NCBI GenBank assembly: GCA_964017195.1 | Contig: OZ024887.1 | Coordinates: 9,851,660 to 9,915,659, forward strand | From: Siderastrea radians | Taxonomy: Eukaryota > Cnidaria > Anthozoa > Scleractinia > Rhizangiidae | Direction of reading: 5' to 3' | Length of the DNA: 64,000 nt | In this document: in pieces, positions 55,303-63,918 of the stretch | How the letters are laid out: each line of letters opens with the position of its first letter | How positions within the stretch are numbered: the stretch's first letter is position 1 | Made by a program: the position numbers and the translations under genes | The notes under the pieces: model-generated | The model's input: the letters and a program-made list of their open reading frames with translations, nothing else | The model's database searches: none | Told to the model about the DNA's origin: nothing

Positions 55303-56451
55303 CTAGTCGCGTCGTCGTCGTCGTCTTTTGTTTTTCTGGGGTGAGCTTGTCTCTTTCTTTGTCTGGGGCGGTCGGAGGGAGGTCACGTCTCCCCTAGCAA
55401 TCCAACTGTTGTACTTGTCCGGCCACCCTTTCCACTTGACCAACAGGCGATCATTTTGACGCTTAAGTACCTTTTCGATACGAAACACATCGGACACGTG
55501 TACTTTTTGTAAATCCTCCTTGTAAAACGTGCCATCGACGGGCGTGTCATCCCATTCGCGAATCTTGTAGGTGGGCACAGGACCCGGCACCACACGATGC
55601 ACGACAAACACTTCTTCGGTCCAACCGGGTAAATACCCTTTTTCAAACGTACGATGAATCTTGTTGAGACGCACACGATCCCCTACTTTGAATTTGGGTT
55701 GGGAGTGTTTTCTTTTCAAACGTTTCTCGTACAGGCGTTTCCACACGGCTTCATCGTTTTCCCACGTCACGTCTTGAGGGGCCATACCAATACTTCGATG
55801 ACGTGTGGCATTGTAGCCTTGGACCAACTCGGGTAACACATTGTCAAATTTCAACGTGTTGGCAGCAGTGAAATAGCGGTACAAACGTTCTTTCAAGGTG
55901 CGGTTAAATCGTTCCACCACACTCGCTTTGGCATCCCCTTGGGTAGAAAAATGCTGGATTCCTTGCTCCTCGAGCCAACGTTGAAACGTGCGATTGTAAA
56001 ATTCCTTCCCTCGATCCGTTTGCAATCGATTGGGACGTCGACCTCCTTGTTTCAAAATCTTGTCAAACGCTTGGACCAAAGCCACCCCCGTTTTGCCTTT
56101 CAACGGTTGCACCCACGCGTATTTCGACAACACATCCAACACCGTCAGTAAATACCGAATGCCACGATTATACTTGGCCAAGGGTTGTACTTCCACCAAA
56201 TCCGCGACCCATTGATCGTCTAAGCCTCCTACGATCACGGGCAAGGTCGGAAAACGACGACGTCGCGGTTTATGCAACGTGTAGGCCAAATCCCGTTCCA
56301 AGATCCGTTGGGCTTTTTTCAAAGGGAGACGGTGGGCTTTGGCAAACCGTTGCACGCCTCCTAAACTCCCTGGGGCTCGAGGATCGTGGTAACGACTCAA
56401 CCATGATGACGAGACATCGAGTTTGGTTCGTTTGGTCTTTCGAGGCGCCAT
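55303..56451 (-). CDS. Retroviral-type integrase with C-terminal chromodomain
   Basis: 382 residues. The rve core has WVADLVEVQP (Asp 84), RLQTDRGKEFY (Asp 146) and ASVVERFNRTLKE (Glu 180), the DDE triad with 33 residues between the last two. An SH3-like region (KFKVGDRVRLNK) follows, then a chromodomain at about 320-350 (VFRIEKVLKR, LLVKWKGWPDKYNSW), and a basic tail. The N-terminal zinc motif HHCC is not evident. This is the Polinton/Ginger-type integrase that inserts the linear genome into host DNA, the chromodomain probably directing it to modified chromatin. It appears complete. Confidence 0.9.
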   Translation of the reverse strand: MAPRKTKRTKLDVSSSWLSRYHDPRAPGSLGGVQRFAKAHRLPLKKAQRILERDLAYTLHKPRRRRFPTLPVIVGGLDDQWVADLVEVQPLAKYNRGIRYLLTVLDVLSKYAWVQPLKGKTGVALVQAFDKILKQGGRRPNRLQTDRGKEFYNRTFQRWLEEQGIQHFSTQGDAKASVVERFNRTLKERLYRYFTAANTLKFDNVLPELVQGYNATRHRSIGMAPQDVTWENDEAVWKRLYEKRLKRKHSQPKFKVGDRVRLNKIHRTFEKGYLPGWTEEVFVVHRVVPGPVPTYKIREWDDTPVDGTFYKEDLQKVHVSDVFRIEKVLKRQNDRLLVKWKGWPDKYNSWIARGDVTSLRPPQTKKETSSPQKNKRRRRRRD

Positions 56452-56774
56452 ACGTTCTCACACTCATCCCACAAGGTGTGTATGGAAGGGATGGTGTGGG
56501 GGTGTGCCTTTTGAATGATGCGATACCATCGCCACGCGTTCGGGTGGGCTTTTAACCATAAGACAAACACCACCCATCGATACAGGTTGCGGTCCACATG
56601 GGTTTCTTCAAAGACGTGGAGAGGATGCGTGTCCTCGGGACAAGGGGGAATAGGGATTTTGGCGCCCGGTTGATGGTCATATAACATTTGGCACAGGGAT
56701 TGATGGCATTGCCATTGCACCAGGGACAAGAGACCCTCCCATGCATAACACAACCACACCGACTCCATGATCAA
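56397..56774 (-). CDS. Trp/His/Cys-rich protein, 125 residues
   Basis: Starts MIMESVWLCYAWEGLL and includes QWQCHQSLCQMLYD, then YRWVVFVLWLKAHPNAWRWY. The second half of this pattern recurs in the small gene at 45010-45228. It overlaps the integrase start by 55 nt. Function unknown. Confidence 0.5.
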   Translation of the reverse strand: MIMESVWLCYAWEGLLSLVQWQCHQSLCQMLYDHQPGAKIPIPPCPEDTHPLHVFEETHVDRNLYRWVVFVLWLKAHPNAWRWYRIIQKAHPHTIPSIHTLWDECENVWRLERPNEPNSMSRHHG

Positions 56775-56799
56775 ACTAATTTTATTCGTACCACATCTA

Positions 56800-56807
56800 C
56801 CTTTATA
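56800..56807 (-). promoter_or_regulatory. TATA box for the 56774 gene
   Basis: TATAAAGG on the minus strand, 26-33 nt before the start codon; probably also serves the integrase. Confidence 0.6.
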
Positions 56808-56952
56808 GAGAGGTCATGTTATCAAAAGAGCGTGCGTATTTTGGAAAATGCCGGCGCCCCGACCGATCATGCTCTTTTTTTCCGGACCTGCTTTTTCATT
56901 TGTTTTTATCATGTATCATAATCATTGTTAATTAAAAACAGTTCGTGTGTCT

Positions 56953-57624
56953 TTACTTGGTCGTGTCTTGTCTTTGTTTTTTTCGGTTCTTGGGTTTCAA
57001 GGGTTTGTCGGCCCATTGAAAGAAAGGACATCGATCCTCGGGTGTTTCTTTGCATGTGAAATAAGGGCGGTTGGGGTTGGCTTGGGATCGGCTGATTCGT
57101 AAGACCACGGGTTCTTCACAGTCACACACCAGGGTTCTTTTGAGATAATCAGGATGGAGTTTTTCATTAATGATCTTGAGATAAGTGGCGATTTGATCTT
57201 GATGACAAAAGAGGCCACATTTCTTTTCTTGGCATTTGATGTAAGTGTCTCCTGTGGTTTGGGCTTGAAAGCAAGTTAGGTCTGTTTGATGCATAGGGCA
57301 GACAACGGATTGACAAGCTTGTTCCATAGGCGGTAGTTGTACTTGATAACTAGCAGCAGGCGGATTTAACAAATTGAGAATATTGTCACCATTGAATAAG
57401 TCATCCATATTGATGAGCGGTGTTGGTGGCGGCGGCGGTACTGGTGGTGGTGACAATGTGGTCGTTGTAGGTGTTGACGGTACTGGTGGTGGTGAAGAAG
57501 GATCCACTTGGGGTGGTTTTTTGATTTTGATTTTTTTGTCTTTTTTGGACTTTTTCTCCGTGGGTGCAGGGGGTAAAGCAGTGACCATCTTTTCGAGTTG
57601 TTGCAAAGGTCTCTTCGTGGCCAT
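56953..57624 (-). CDS. Zinc-binding protein with GRF finger
   Basis: 223 residues. A Lys-rich segment and a long Pro/Ser/Thr-rich linker occupy the first 70. A first zinc-like motif follows (VCPMHQTDLTC, KCQEKKCGLFC), then a GRF zinc finger at 167-204: CDCEEP, SRSQANPNRPYFTC, EDRCPFFQWAD. GRF fingers bind single-stranded nucleic acid in topoisomerases, repair nucleases and viral factors. A role in replication, recombination or late transcription is plausible. It lies upstream of the integrase cluster and has its own TATA box. Confidence 0.75.
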   Translation of the reverse strand: MATKRPLQQLEKMVTALPPAPTEKKSKKDKKIKIKKPPQVDPSSPPPVPSTPTTTTLSPPPVPPPPPTPLINMDDLFNGDNILNLLNPPAASYQVQLPPMEQACQSVVCPMHQTDLTCFQAQTTGDTYIKCQEKKCGLFCHQDQIATYLKIINEKLHPDYLKRTLVCDCEEPVVLRISRSQANPNRPYFTCKETPEDRCPFFQWADKPLKPKNRKKQRQDTTK

Positions 57625-57664
57625 GGTGAATTGAAGAGAGAAAGAATGAAAAAAAGAACACGCT

Positions 57665-57672
57665 ATTTTATA
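57665..57672 (-). promoter_or_regulatory. TATA box for the GRF-finger gene
   Basis: TATAAAAT on the minus strand, 41-48 nt before the start codon. Confidence 0.6.
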
Positions 57673-57735
57673 GGCGATGATGACGTGATGTTGACGTGAT
57701 CTTAGCTAGGATTGGTGGAGACAAAAAAATAAGGG

Positions 57736-58254
57736 TCAACGTTCAGGTCCATCGGGTATGTCGATGCCCGCCCATCCACGTTGACGTAAGGTTGCACGTG
57801 ACCACCCAAAAATGTTATCCACGTCTTCATGTGTCAAACCCAAAAGTTCATAGGTGAACGTACTAAATTGGTGTCGAAAAGACACGATTTCTTCTAAAAT
57901 TTGTTCTGTCACGATGTCGGGGCTCGTGATGTGCACGATGAATTCGATGTCGTTAGGTTGCCAACACGGGACGTCCATGTGATATTGGGTCAGTAGATTG
58001 CGCCACGATTGATACACCAAATCCAAAGACAGATGGCGTAACCCTTCTTTGATGGCATCATTAATATGGCGCATATGAAGTAATACTTCTTCACTGTAAA
58101 CGGGTTGAGTGGGTGGTTCTAGATCGTGCACGTGACGATGAATATGTTTGAGAATGGCCACGATCCAACATCGTTTCCATCGGCATTCGACCATTTCTTG
58201 ATAAAAACGAGTGTTATAATCGATATTGCCGCTTGCAGTAAAAGGAGATTCCAT
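57736..58254 (-). CDS. Unrecognised protein, 172 residues
   Basis: Begins MESPFTASGNIDYNTRF at 58254. Mostly helical by composition (WKRCWIVAILKHIHRHVHDL; LLHMRHINDAIKEGL), ending GWSRATLRQRGWAGIDIP. The frame is open upstream to 58353, but that part crosses the TATA region and is unlikely to be translated. First gene of the leftward block, divergent from the gene at 58407. Confidence 0.55.
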   Translation of the reverse strand: MESPFTASGNIDYNTRFYQEMVECRWKRCWIVAILKHIHRHVHDLEPPTQPVYSEEVLLHMRHINDAIKEGLRHLSLDLVYQSWRNLLTQYHMDVPCWQPNDIEFIVHITSPDIVTEQILEEIVSFRHQFSTFTYELLGLTHEDVDNIFGWSRATLRQRGWAGIDIPDGPER

Positions 58255-58323
58255 TTTAGGGACTTGTTTTGTTTTTTGGTCTCTCCATACATTGAACAAA
58301 TAAAAAGTGATGAGTGGTGCCTG

Positions 58324-58368
58324 TATATATAAGAAAAAGAAGCTGTCAATCAAAACAGTCTATATATC
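58324..58368. promoter_or_regulatory. Divergent promoter with two TATA boxes
   Basis: TATATATA at about 58324-58331 serves the leftward gene (start 58254), and TATATATC at 58361-58368 lies about 40 nt before the rightward start at 58407. It is the switch point between the minus-strand block and the plus-strand block. Confidence 0.6.
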
Positions 58369-58406
58369 ACCTTTCTATCTTTTCAACGCATCATTTTTTT
58401 GTTAGC

Positions 58407-58934
58407 ATGGCAAGTAACACCGAGTCCGACGATGATCTTAATGACTTTATGGATTTATGGGAACAGCAAGGTGGTGCTGTACCGCAACGACGCAACCATT
58501 ATCAATTTCGACGTGTTAAATTCCGAGAACGTCAAGCCAAGAGCTATGGAATCACACGTACAAGCTATCACTTACGCGTGGAAAACCCGCCAGAGAGTTT
58601 TCCAGAAGGGCATGGCAATATTGTGCGCGCGTTTGAAGAAGGATTGGCGGATCAAATCGAAGATCTCACGCGTAATATGCCGGACCATGACAGAATACAA
58701 ATCTATTTATCTTCCAACCGACTTCAATCGGTCCACACCTCAGCCAATGTAACTATCGGCGATTGGCGAGACCCCTTATCCGGGGCCCGCCGCATATTGG
58801 ATCAGATTAGTAAAATGTTGAACTCAAATGAGAACTTTGAAGTCGACGACAGTTTGCAGTTGGATGTGACGCACATCACCATGCCAGATGGTGTAACACC
58901 TGTCGAGCTCGTTTCGAGACGGAAGAGGATATAG
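58407..58934 (+). CDS. Unrecognised protein, possibly N-terminal remnant of a polymerase polyprotein
   Basis: 175 residues, MASNTESDDDLNDFMDL. The segment DRIQIYLSSNRL, then DWRDPLSGARRILDQI, then MLNSNENFEVDDS and VTHITMPDG resembles the N-terminal domain I recall preceding the B-family polymerase in invertebrate Polinton-like proteins. Here it stops at RRKRI, and about 70 nt of other sequence precede the next gene. If that recollection holds, the polymerase part has been lost; otherwise this is a separate small protein. Confidence 0.45.
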   Translation: MASNTESDDDLNDFMDLWEQQGGAVPQRRNHYQFRRVKFRERQAKSYGITRTSYHLRVENPPESFPEGHGNIVRAFEEGLADQIEDLTRNMPDHDRIQIYLSSNRLQSVHTSANVTIGDWRDPLSGARRILDQISKMLNSNENFEVDDSLQLDVTHITMPDGVTPVELVSRRKRI

Positions 58935-59004
58935 AACTTTGTTCGAGCTGTTCACGTCGAATACAAAAAGAACCCCACGTTGAACACACCTTAATTATTT
59001 AACC

Positions 59005-59706
59005 ATGCCGACGAGTCACTACCACATCTACAGCGGAGGAGCCATTGGCATCGACGAATATGCAGAACAATGCGCTAAAGAATATGGCATGCAGATGCAT
59101 ATTATCATACCACCCCAACACAGTCGAAGCAAATTTATCACACCACTCCGTCAACAAGATCTCAACGAAGCCGAGCCGCACTTAAAACGAGCCGGAGAAA
59201 GAAGTGGCAAACACTTGTTTACTCCAAATACGTTTTCACGCCATCTTCAACTACGCAATTTTCACATCGTCAAACCTGCCACCATCGTGTACGCTTTTGG
59301 TTATTTCCAACACACAAATGACATTAACTACACAGCAGCACGTGACATTTACCATGACACCACCTTGAAAAGGCAAAGCATTCAAGGAGGAACGGGATGG
59401 ACGGTGCAATTGGCTGTCGATCAGCACAAACAAATTTATTTTTACAACATACCAGAAAAACGATGGTACGAAAACCATCAAGATCATTATTATTGGAACG
59501 AAAATCAATGGACATCTTACAGTGGATTTATTCCAATGCAAGGATCACCCACGCTTCATAAACACAGCGCCGTAGTAGGAACAAGACACCCCCCACCAGA
59601 CACTTTGGCCGAAGTCAAAAGGCTCTTTCAAACCACCAGTTCTTTAGAAAACATTGTTGATAAAAACAGTGATCTTTACAGTCACATTCAAGAACATGGC
59701 GACTGA
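59005..59706 (+). CDS. SLOG-like Rossmann-fold protein
   Basis: 233 residues. IYSGGAIGIDEYAEQCAKEYG at the N-terminus is the glycine-rich nucleotide loop plus conserved Asp of the SLOG/DprA-like fold. LQLRNFHIVKPATIVYAFG and QGGTGWTVQLAVDQHKQIYFYN give the second strand set with the GGTGW loop. SLOG proteins bind or process nucleotides, as LOG-type phosphoribohydrolases or as ligand sensors in defence systems. No effector domain is fused. It overlaps the next gene by 11 nt. Confidence 0.65.
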   Translation: MPTSHYHIYSGGAIGIDEYAEQCAKEYGMQMHIIIPPQHSRSKFITPLRQQDLNEAEPHLKRAGERSGKHLFTPNTFSRHLQLRNFHIVKPATIVYAFGYFQHTNDINYTAARDIYHDTTLKRQSIQGGTGWTVQLAVDQHKQIYFYNIPEKRWYENHQDHYYWNENQWTSYSGFIPMQGSPTLHKHSAVVGTRHPPPDTLAEVKRLFQTTSSLENIVDKNSDLYSHIQEHGD

Positions 59707-59950
59707 AGACCACAACACCACTTTCGAACAAATGATGGATGACCTCACTCAAAACGAAGATCTGTCATTCGAACAAAAAATGAAACGTATTGGTCAATGC
59801 TTTAAAAAAGAAATGGAACGCATCAGTCGCGACTTTCAAACCCGCCTTCATCAAGACATGGAACACGAACTACAATATCTCCGCACTCAACTCAAAGACA
59901 TATGGAAACCTCACCTCACATGGAAACCCCAGTTACAATGGAAACGATAA
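59696..59950 (+). CDS. Small helical acidic/basic protein, 84 residues
   Basis: MATEDHNTTFEQMMDDL, a coiled-coil-like middle (QKMKRIGQCFKKEMERIS; MEHELQYLRTQL), ending WKPHLTWKPQLQWKR. Unrecognised. It overlaps the SLOG-like gene and the following gene, suggesting a shared transcript. Confidence 0.5.
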   Translation: MATEDHNTTFEQMMDDLTQNEDLSFEQKMKRIGQCFKKEMERISRDFQTRLHQDMEHELQYLRTQLKDIWKPHLTWKPQLQWKR

Positions 59951-60147
59951 AAACGGTGCATTTCCAAGAACACGTGGTCCGTTACACTTATCAATACGAT
60001 CCATCCGCGCCCCTCGTACAAACGTCACCCCTCATCGATGATCGATCTCATCACGTCACACCTTTCACTATAAAAAGACAATACCTTAAAGCTAAACTTC
60101 ATTCGACTCATCTACAACGCAAGCAACAACAGCAACGACGATCTTAA
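59902..60147 (+). CDS. Small protein, 81 residues
   Basis: METSPHMETPVTMETIKTV, then HFQEHVVRYTYQYDPS and a basic Gln-rich end (HLQRKQQQQRRS). Overlaps the previous gene by 49 nt in a different frame and ends 1 nt before the next start. Low complexity, so coding status is uncertain. Confidence 0.35.
   Translation: METSPHMETPVTMETIKTVHFQEHVVRYTYQYDPSAPLVQTSPLIDDRSHHVTPFTIKRQYLKAKLHSTHLQRKQQQQRRS
60069..60076 (+). promoter_or_regulatory. TATA box for the 60149 gene
   Basis: TATAAAAA, 73 nt before the start codon and inside the preceding small open frame. Confidence 0.5.
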
Positions 60148-60148
60148 T

Positions 60149-60607
60149 ATGGACTACTGCAAGAATTTAGATCCCAAAACCTTCAACAACACTCATGACT
60201 ACATATTAGAACTGGTTCGACAAGGTCTACAAGCTGGTTATGATCTCGAAGACGTGACCGAGCACTACAAAGAATTGATTCAAGATGAAGCCACCACCAT
60301 CATGAAAAATACCGAACACAACGAACTCAAAAAACAAATCCAAAGAGATTTGGACAATCTAGCGGTCATTGACAGAAACAACACCATTGTCTTTCCTTTG
60401 GAACTAGCAGGACGCACCTACAAGACTGATGAACGAGACCAGTATTTTGAGGAGATTTTACAAAAGAGACTCGAACGACGACACAAAGTCAACAAACTGC
60501 GTGAAAGTGTTCTCCAACATAACTTGGACGACATTACAGAACATGTCAAAACCATTCTTGACCATGACAAACAAGAAGAAGAAGCCTTTACCAGCCAATT
60601 CAAATGA
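60149..60607 (+). CDS. Helical charged protein, 152 residues
   Basis: MDYCKNLDPKTFNNTHDYI..., rich in Glu, Lys, Asp and Leu with long predicted helices (LKKQIQRDLDNLAVIDRNN; LEELVxQG-like start; LRESVLQHNLDDITEHVKTI). No family recognised. The last 43 residues are duplicated downstream at 60838-60968 and reach into the arm. Confidence 0.55.
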   Translation: MDYCKNLDPKTFNNTHDYILELVRQGLQAGYDLEDVTEHYKELIQDEATTIMKNTEHNELKKQIQRDLDNLAVIDRNNTIVFPLELAGRTYKTDERDQYFEEILQKRLERRHKVNKLRESVLQHNLDDITEHVKTILDHDKQEEEAFTSQFK

Positions 60608-60837
60608 ATACGTGCGCACCATAGCTTCTACTTCGCCACATTGACGAGCACATTCTTCATCTCCATGAACCAGCAAGCAATCCTCTGTTGACCGCCTGGT
60701 GATGATTTCTTTTTCCCTAAGGGATGGGTTGAAGTACGAAGGACATCCGTGCCACTACTGCCGCCTCCTTTTTTCTTCTTCTCCTCTTCCAAGACACAGT
60801 TTTCAACATACCAGAATTTCATCTTGATAGAGATTGG
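60608..60837 (-). other. Spacer with a possible small minus-strand gene (60628-60822)
   Basis: A 64-codon minus-strand frame reads MKFWYVENCVLEEEKKKKGG, SGTDVLRTSTHPLGKKK and GGQQRIACWF. It could be a short gene convergent to 60149, or non-coding. There is no promoter evidence. Confidence 0.3.
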
Positions 60838-60968
60838 AGCGGCGACACAAAGTCAACAAACTCCGAGAAAGTGTCCTCTAACATAATTTGGACGATATTA
60901 CCGAAACCGTCAAAACTATTCTGGCCCATGACAAACAAGAAGAAGCCTTCACCAGTCAATTTCAATGA
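60838..60968 (+). pseudogene. Duplicated 3' end of the 60149 gene, with an internal stop
   Basis: Encodes RRHKVNKLRESVL, a stop, HNLDDITETVKTIL, then HDKQEEAFTSQFQ: the same C-terminus as 60149-60607 with an in-frame TAA. It spans the inner edge of the right arm (60892), so its last part is also present, inverted, at 44175-44257. Confidence 0.85.
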
Positions 60969-61191
60969 ACGTGAAGCAAGCAAGCAAGCAATCTGTTGAC
61001 AGCTTGGTGATCATTTTGTTTCCTTCACAACAACACAGAACTCCAGGGGAAGAAAAGAAGGATCATGACAGAGTCCACAGGCTACCTTGACATGAATAAA
61101 AAAAAACCTGTGTCATCCAAATAAAATCAATCAACTCTCTTTTGTTTTGTTTTTTAAAAAAGGGATTTTTGTTTTTCAAACCGAGCCGAAC

Positions 61192-61214
61192 TCGATCGAT
61201 CGATCGATCGATCG
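61192..61214. repeat. (GATC)n tract, right arm
   Basis: About 5.5 units, against 9.5 in the left arm. Confidence 0.95.
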
Positions 61215-61596
61215 CTTCTAACCCAAAAAAAACCCTCCCACCCAAATCCCCAAGAAACACTCTTCCATCCATTGTCTCCTACTCGCTTCGACCCGAAAAA
61301 AAAAATTTCCATGCTTTTTTCCAAAAAAAATTTTTTTTTCCACCCCCGACCGGGATTCGAACTCACATTAAAAAGATCTTGGTTTCCCCCACAGCGTGCG
61401 CCAAGCGCGCGCCGCGGCCGCCGATTCCCCGCGCGCGCGCGCGCCCGCCGCCGCCGCCGCCGCCGCCGCCGCTGCTGCTGCCCACCAACACCACCATCTC
61501 ATCGAATCGGGATCGGAAAAAAGAGAGGGGTATCGAACCTCGGTATCGACAAAAATCCGATCGGTATCAAACCTCTGTATGAACCCCAACCCTTTG

Positions 61597-61744
61597 AGCC
61601 CGCGATCCCCTTTTTTTAACCAACTGGTCAGCGGTTTCCCACCCTAGCCAGAGGGTGATTCCCCTACGTCATGTAAGCGTCACGAAATGTCCTCTCTTTG
61701 CTGATCTGAGCCCGCGATCTCCTTTTCCTAGACCGGTCAGCGGT
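61597..61744 (-). promoter_or_regulatory. Iterated motif, two copies in the right arm
   Basis: Inverted counterparts of the left-arm motif at 61597-61635 and 61709-61744. Confidence 0.7.
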
Positions 61745-61978
61745 TTTCCAAACAAAAACACGTGAACTCTTCATTTCCAACAACATTCCATTCTGATGAC
61801 GTCATCACTTCTGATCATCACTTCTGATTGTTTAGGGGTGGGTCTTTTCCATCCCAAATTCCTATCAAACTCGAGGGGTAGGCCTTTTCCATACAAAGTC
61901 CCATCGCTTTGTGACGTCATCAGAATGGAATGTGGGGGGGTAGGCCTTTTCGATACAAAGTCCCATATCGACCCCCCT

Positions 61979-62107
61979 TACTACTCCCTACGCAAAAACA
62001 TCTTTGACACCATCACTATTGACATTCAAACAGCCAATGGACAACCCGCTCCCTTCAAATCAGGCAACACGGTCATCACCCTGCAACTCTCTAGAAAAAG
62101 TCAACGC
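61979..62107 (+). pseudogene. Captured C-terminal fragment of the SFYITL-type capsid-like gene (right arm)
   Basis: Mirror of 43027-43155; identical encoded residues. Confidence 0.85.
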
Positions 62108-62144
62108 CACCCTCTACCTTCCTTCATTTCCTACCCGAGCCAGC

Positions 62145-62756
62145 ATGGAGGACCTAGCCAATGAAGTCCGACGCATTATACGCAATCTTAATCTCGGCAG
62201 CAAAATCGATCTCCTCCTCGAAGAAATGCCACTGAATTATCATCCCACGCAAAACATCGGCAAGAAAAAATACAAAGGAGAAGTCGTCTTGGCCCATTCC
62301 CGTTATCATCAAGAAAATCCTACCGTTCCATGTACCATCTACCAACATTTTGTCCCGTTGAATATCGATGCCATCCTTCAACAACGTCGACACACCGAAG
62401 GACTTCTGCTCTGTAACAATTCACCCAAAACCTCCATCGACACCCACGCCTTTGTCAAAGCCTGGTGTAAAGGACATTTTCATCCAGGTTGTTCTTACCC
62501 CTCCGATTACCAAGAACAAAATCAAGACCTTCAAGTTAAACAACGCACACTCGATCGATGGTTTCAAGGTCTCCAAGTTACCCAGACAAAAGACGACAAC
62601 GATTCACTCCCCAACTTCCCTTCTTTTCATTGGTGTGAGCGCGACGACATTCGAGATCCCTGCAAGATTTGTCAACAAGTCTTACCCGTCGATACCGATA
62701 CTACTTGGAAACCCACCCCTTGGGATACCGATTGGAGCAGTGTCACCTCATCTTGA
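62145..62756 (+). CDS. Unrecognised 203-residue protein in the right arm
   Basis: Identical to the protein at 42378-42989. Retention of a full open frame in both arms, next to decaying fragments, suggests either selection or very recent homogenisation of the arms. Confidence 0.55.
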   Translation: MEDLANEVRRIIRNLNLGSKIDLLLEEMPLNYHPTQNIGKKKYKGEVVLAHSRYHQENPTVPCTIYQHFVPLNIDAILQQRRHTEGLLLCNNSPKTSIDTHAFVKAWCKGHFHPGCSYPSDYQEQNQDLQVKQRTLDRWFQGLQVTQTKDDNDSLPNFPSFHWCERDDIRDPCKICQQVLPVDTDTTWKPTPWDTDWSSVTSS

Positions 62757-62893
62757 AAATACGACAGGTTCCCCCGCTCGTGGTTCACGGGAACACATTT
62801 GCCTTGATACAAGACAGTGTATAAAGTAGTATGAGAAGAGAGTGTCATTAAAAAAGCCTTGTCAAATCATTCCAGTCTTTTCTGTTGTGCTGC

Positions 62894-63001
62894 GCCCGCG
62901 ATCCCACTTGAATCAGCGGTTACCCCCTCACAAATCACACTCCCACCATCAGACGCCATCTTGGATGAGCCCGCGATCCTTTTTTGGGGGTGGTCAGCGG
63001 T
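62894..63001 (-). promoter_or_regulatory. Iterated motif, two further copies in the right arm
   Basis: At 62894-62920 and 62968-63001, mirror of 42133-42240. Confidence 0.7.
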
Positions 63002-63918
63002 TACCCCCACCAAAACACACTCCCACCATCAGCCGCCATCTTGAATGACCTTTGACCCTCAACCCTCATTGGTCCATTCTCTTGACCGGGATCACATGAT
63101 AAAAAGGAATGGCACGAGTCATTCATTGGTTTAAAAAATTGGGGGGGTGGGTCTTTTCGATACAAATACCCAAAGTGGCCCCCCATACTACTCACATAAC
63201 TACCTTTTGAGACCCATAATGGAATTTTGACAGACACTCCTGCCCACAATTTTAACACCCCTCTGAAACAGTCCTGGGGCGCTGATGTGCCCTCCACGAT
63301 GAATTTTAGACCTCCCTGGCAGTTTCTTGAAAAATTCCTGCCAGGGTGAGTTTTACCTGCCCCTTGGGGTAAATTTAATTTTTCTAATGGGGTGCTTCCA
63401 CTACTGTATTAAAAAAAGCAGGTTAAAAGCTCCAATTTCCCCTCAAAATACTGGAAATTGTTTTTTCTCTGACCTTAATTGCAAAGTTCCCCGGGTTGAC
63501 ATTAGTATTTGTTACTGCGCAAACGCGTTGAGGGCTCTGGGAAACCCTGTTTAAGATACGCTTTGAGAAAACCTTGAGCGTCTGGTGAGCATAAAAATAT
63601 GCACAAATTTCATTTTTTTATGTATATACGTTAGTGAAAGACCCCCACAGGTAACAAATTGAAACAACCCGATGGAATTGTTTTCTTCTGTGTTAAGATT
63701 TTTGTGGAATCCCTGACGAACATTAGGGTTTATCCAGGTTTGTTACAGAGGGATGTTTTATAAAATCGCAATCAAACCGCTTGATATCAGTGAGAAGTAG
63801 CAACAAAAATCACTCGTAGTTTACTCATGACAAGTGCAATTCGGAGACTGGGTCGGGCATGCATTCAGCGTAGTCGGTTAAATCGAGCTCCGTCTTAAAT
63901 CTAAATTTTGAAGGCGTT

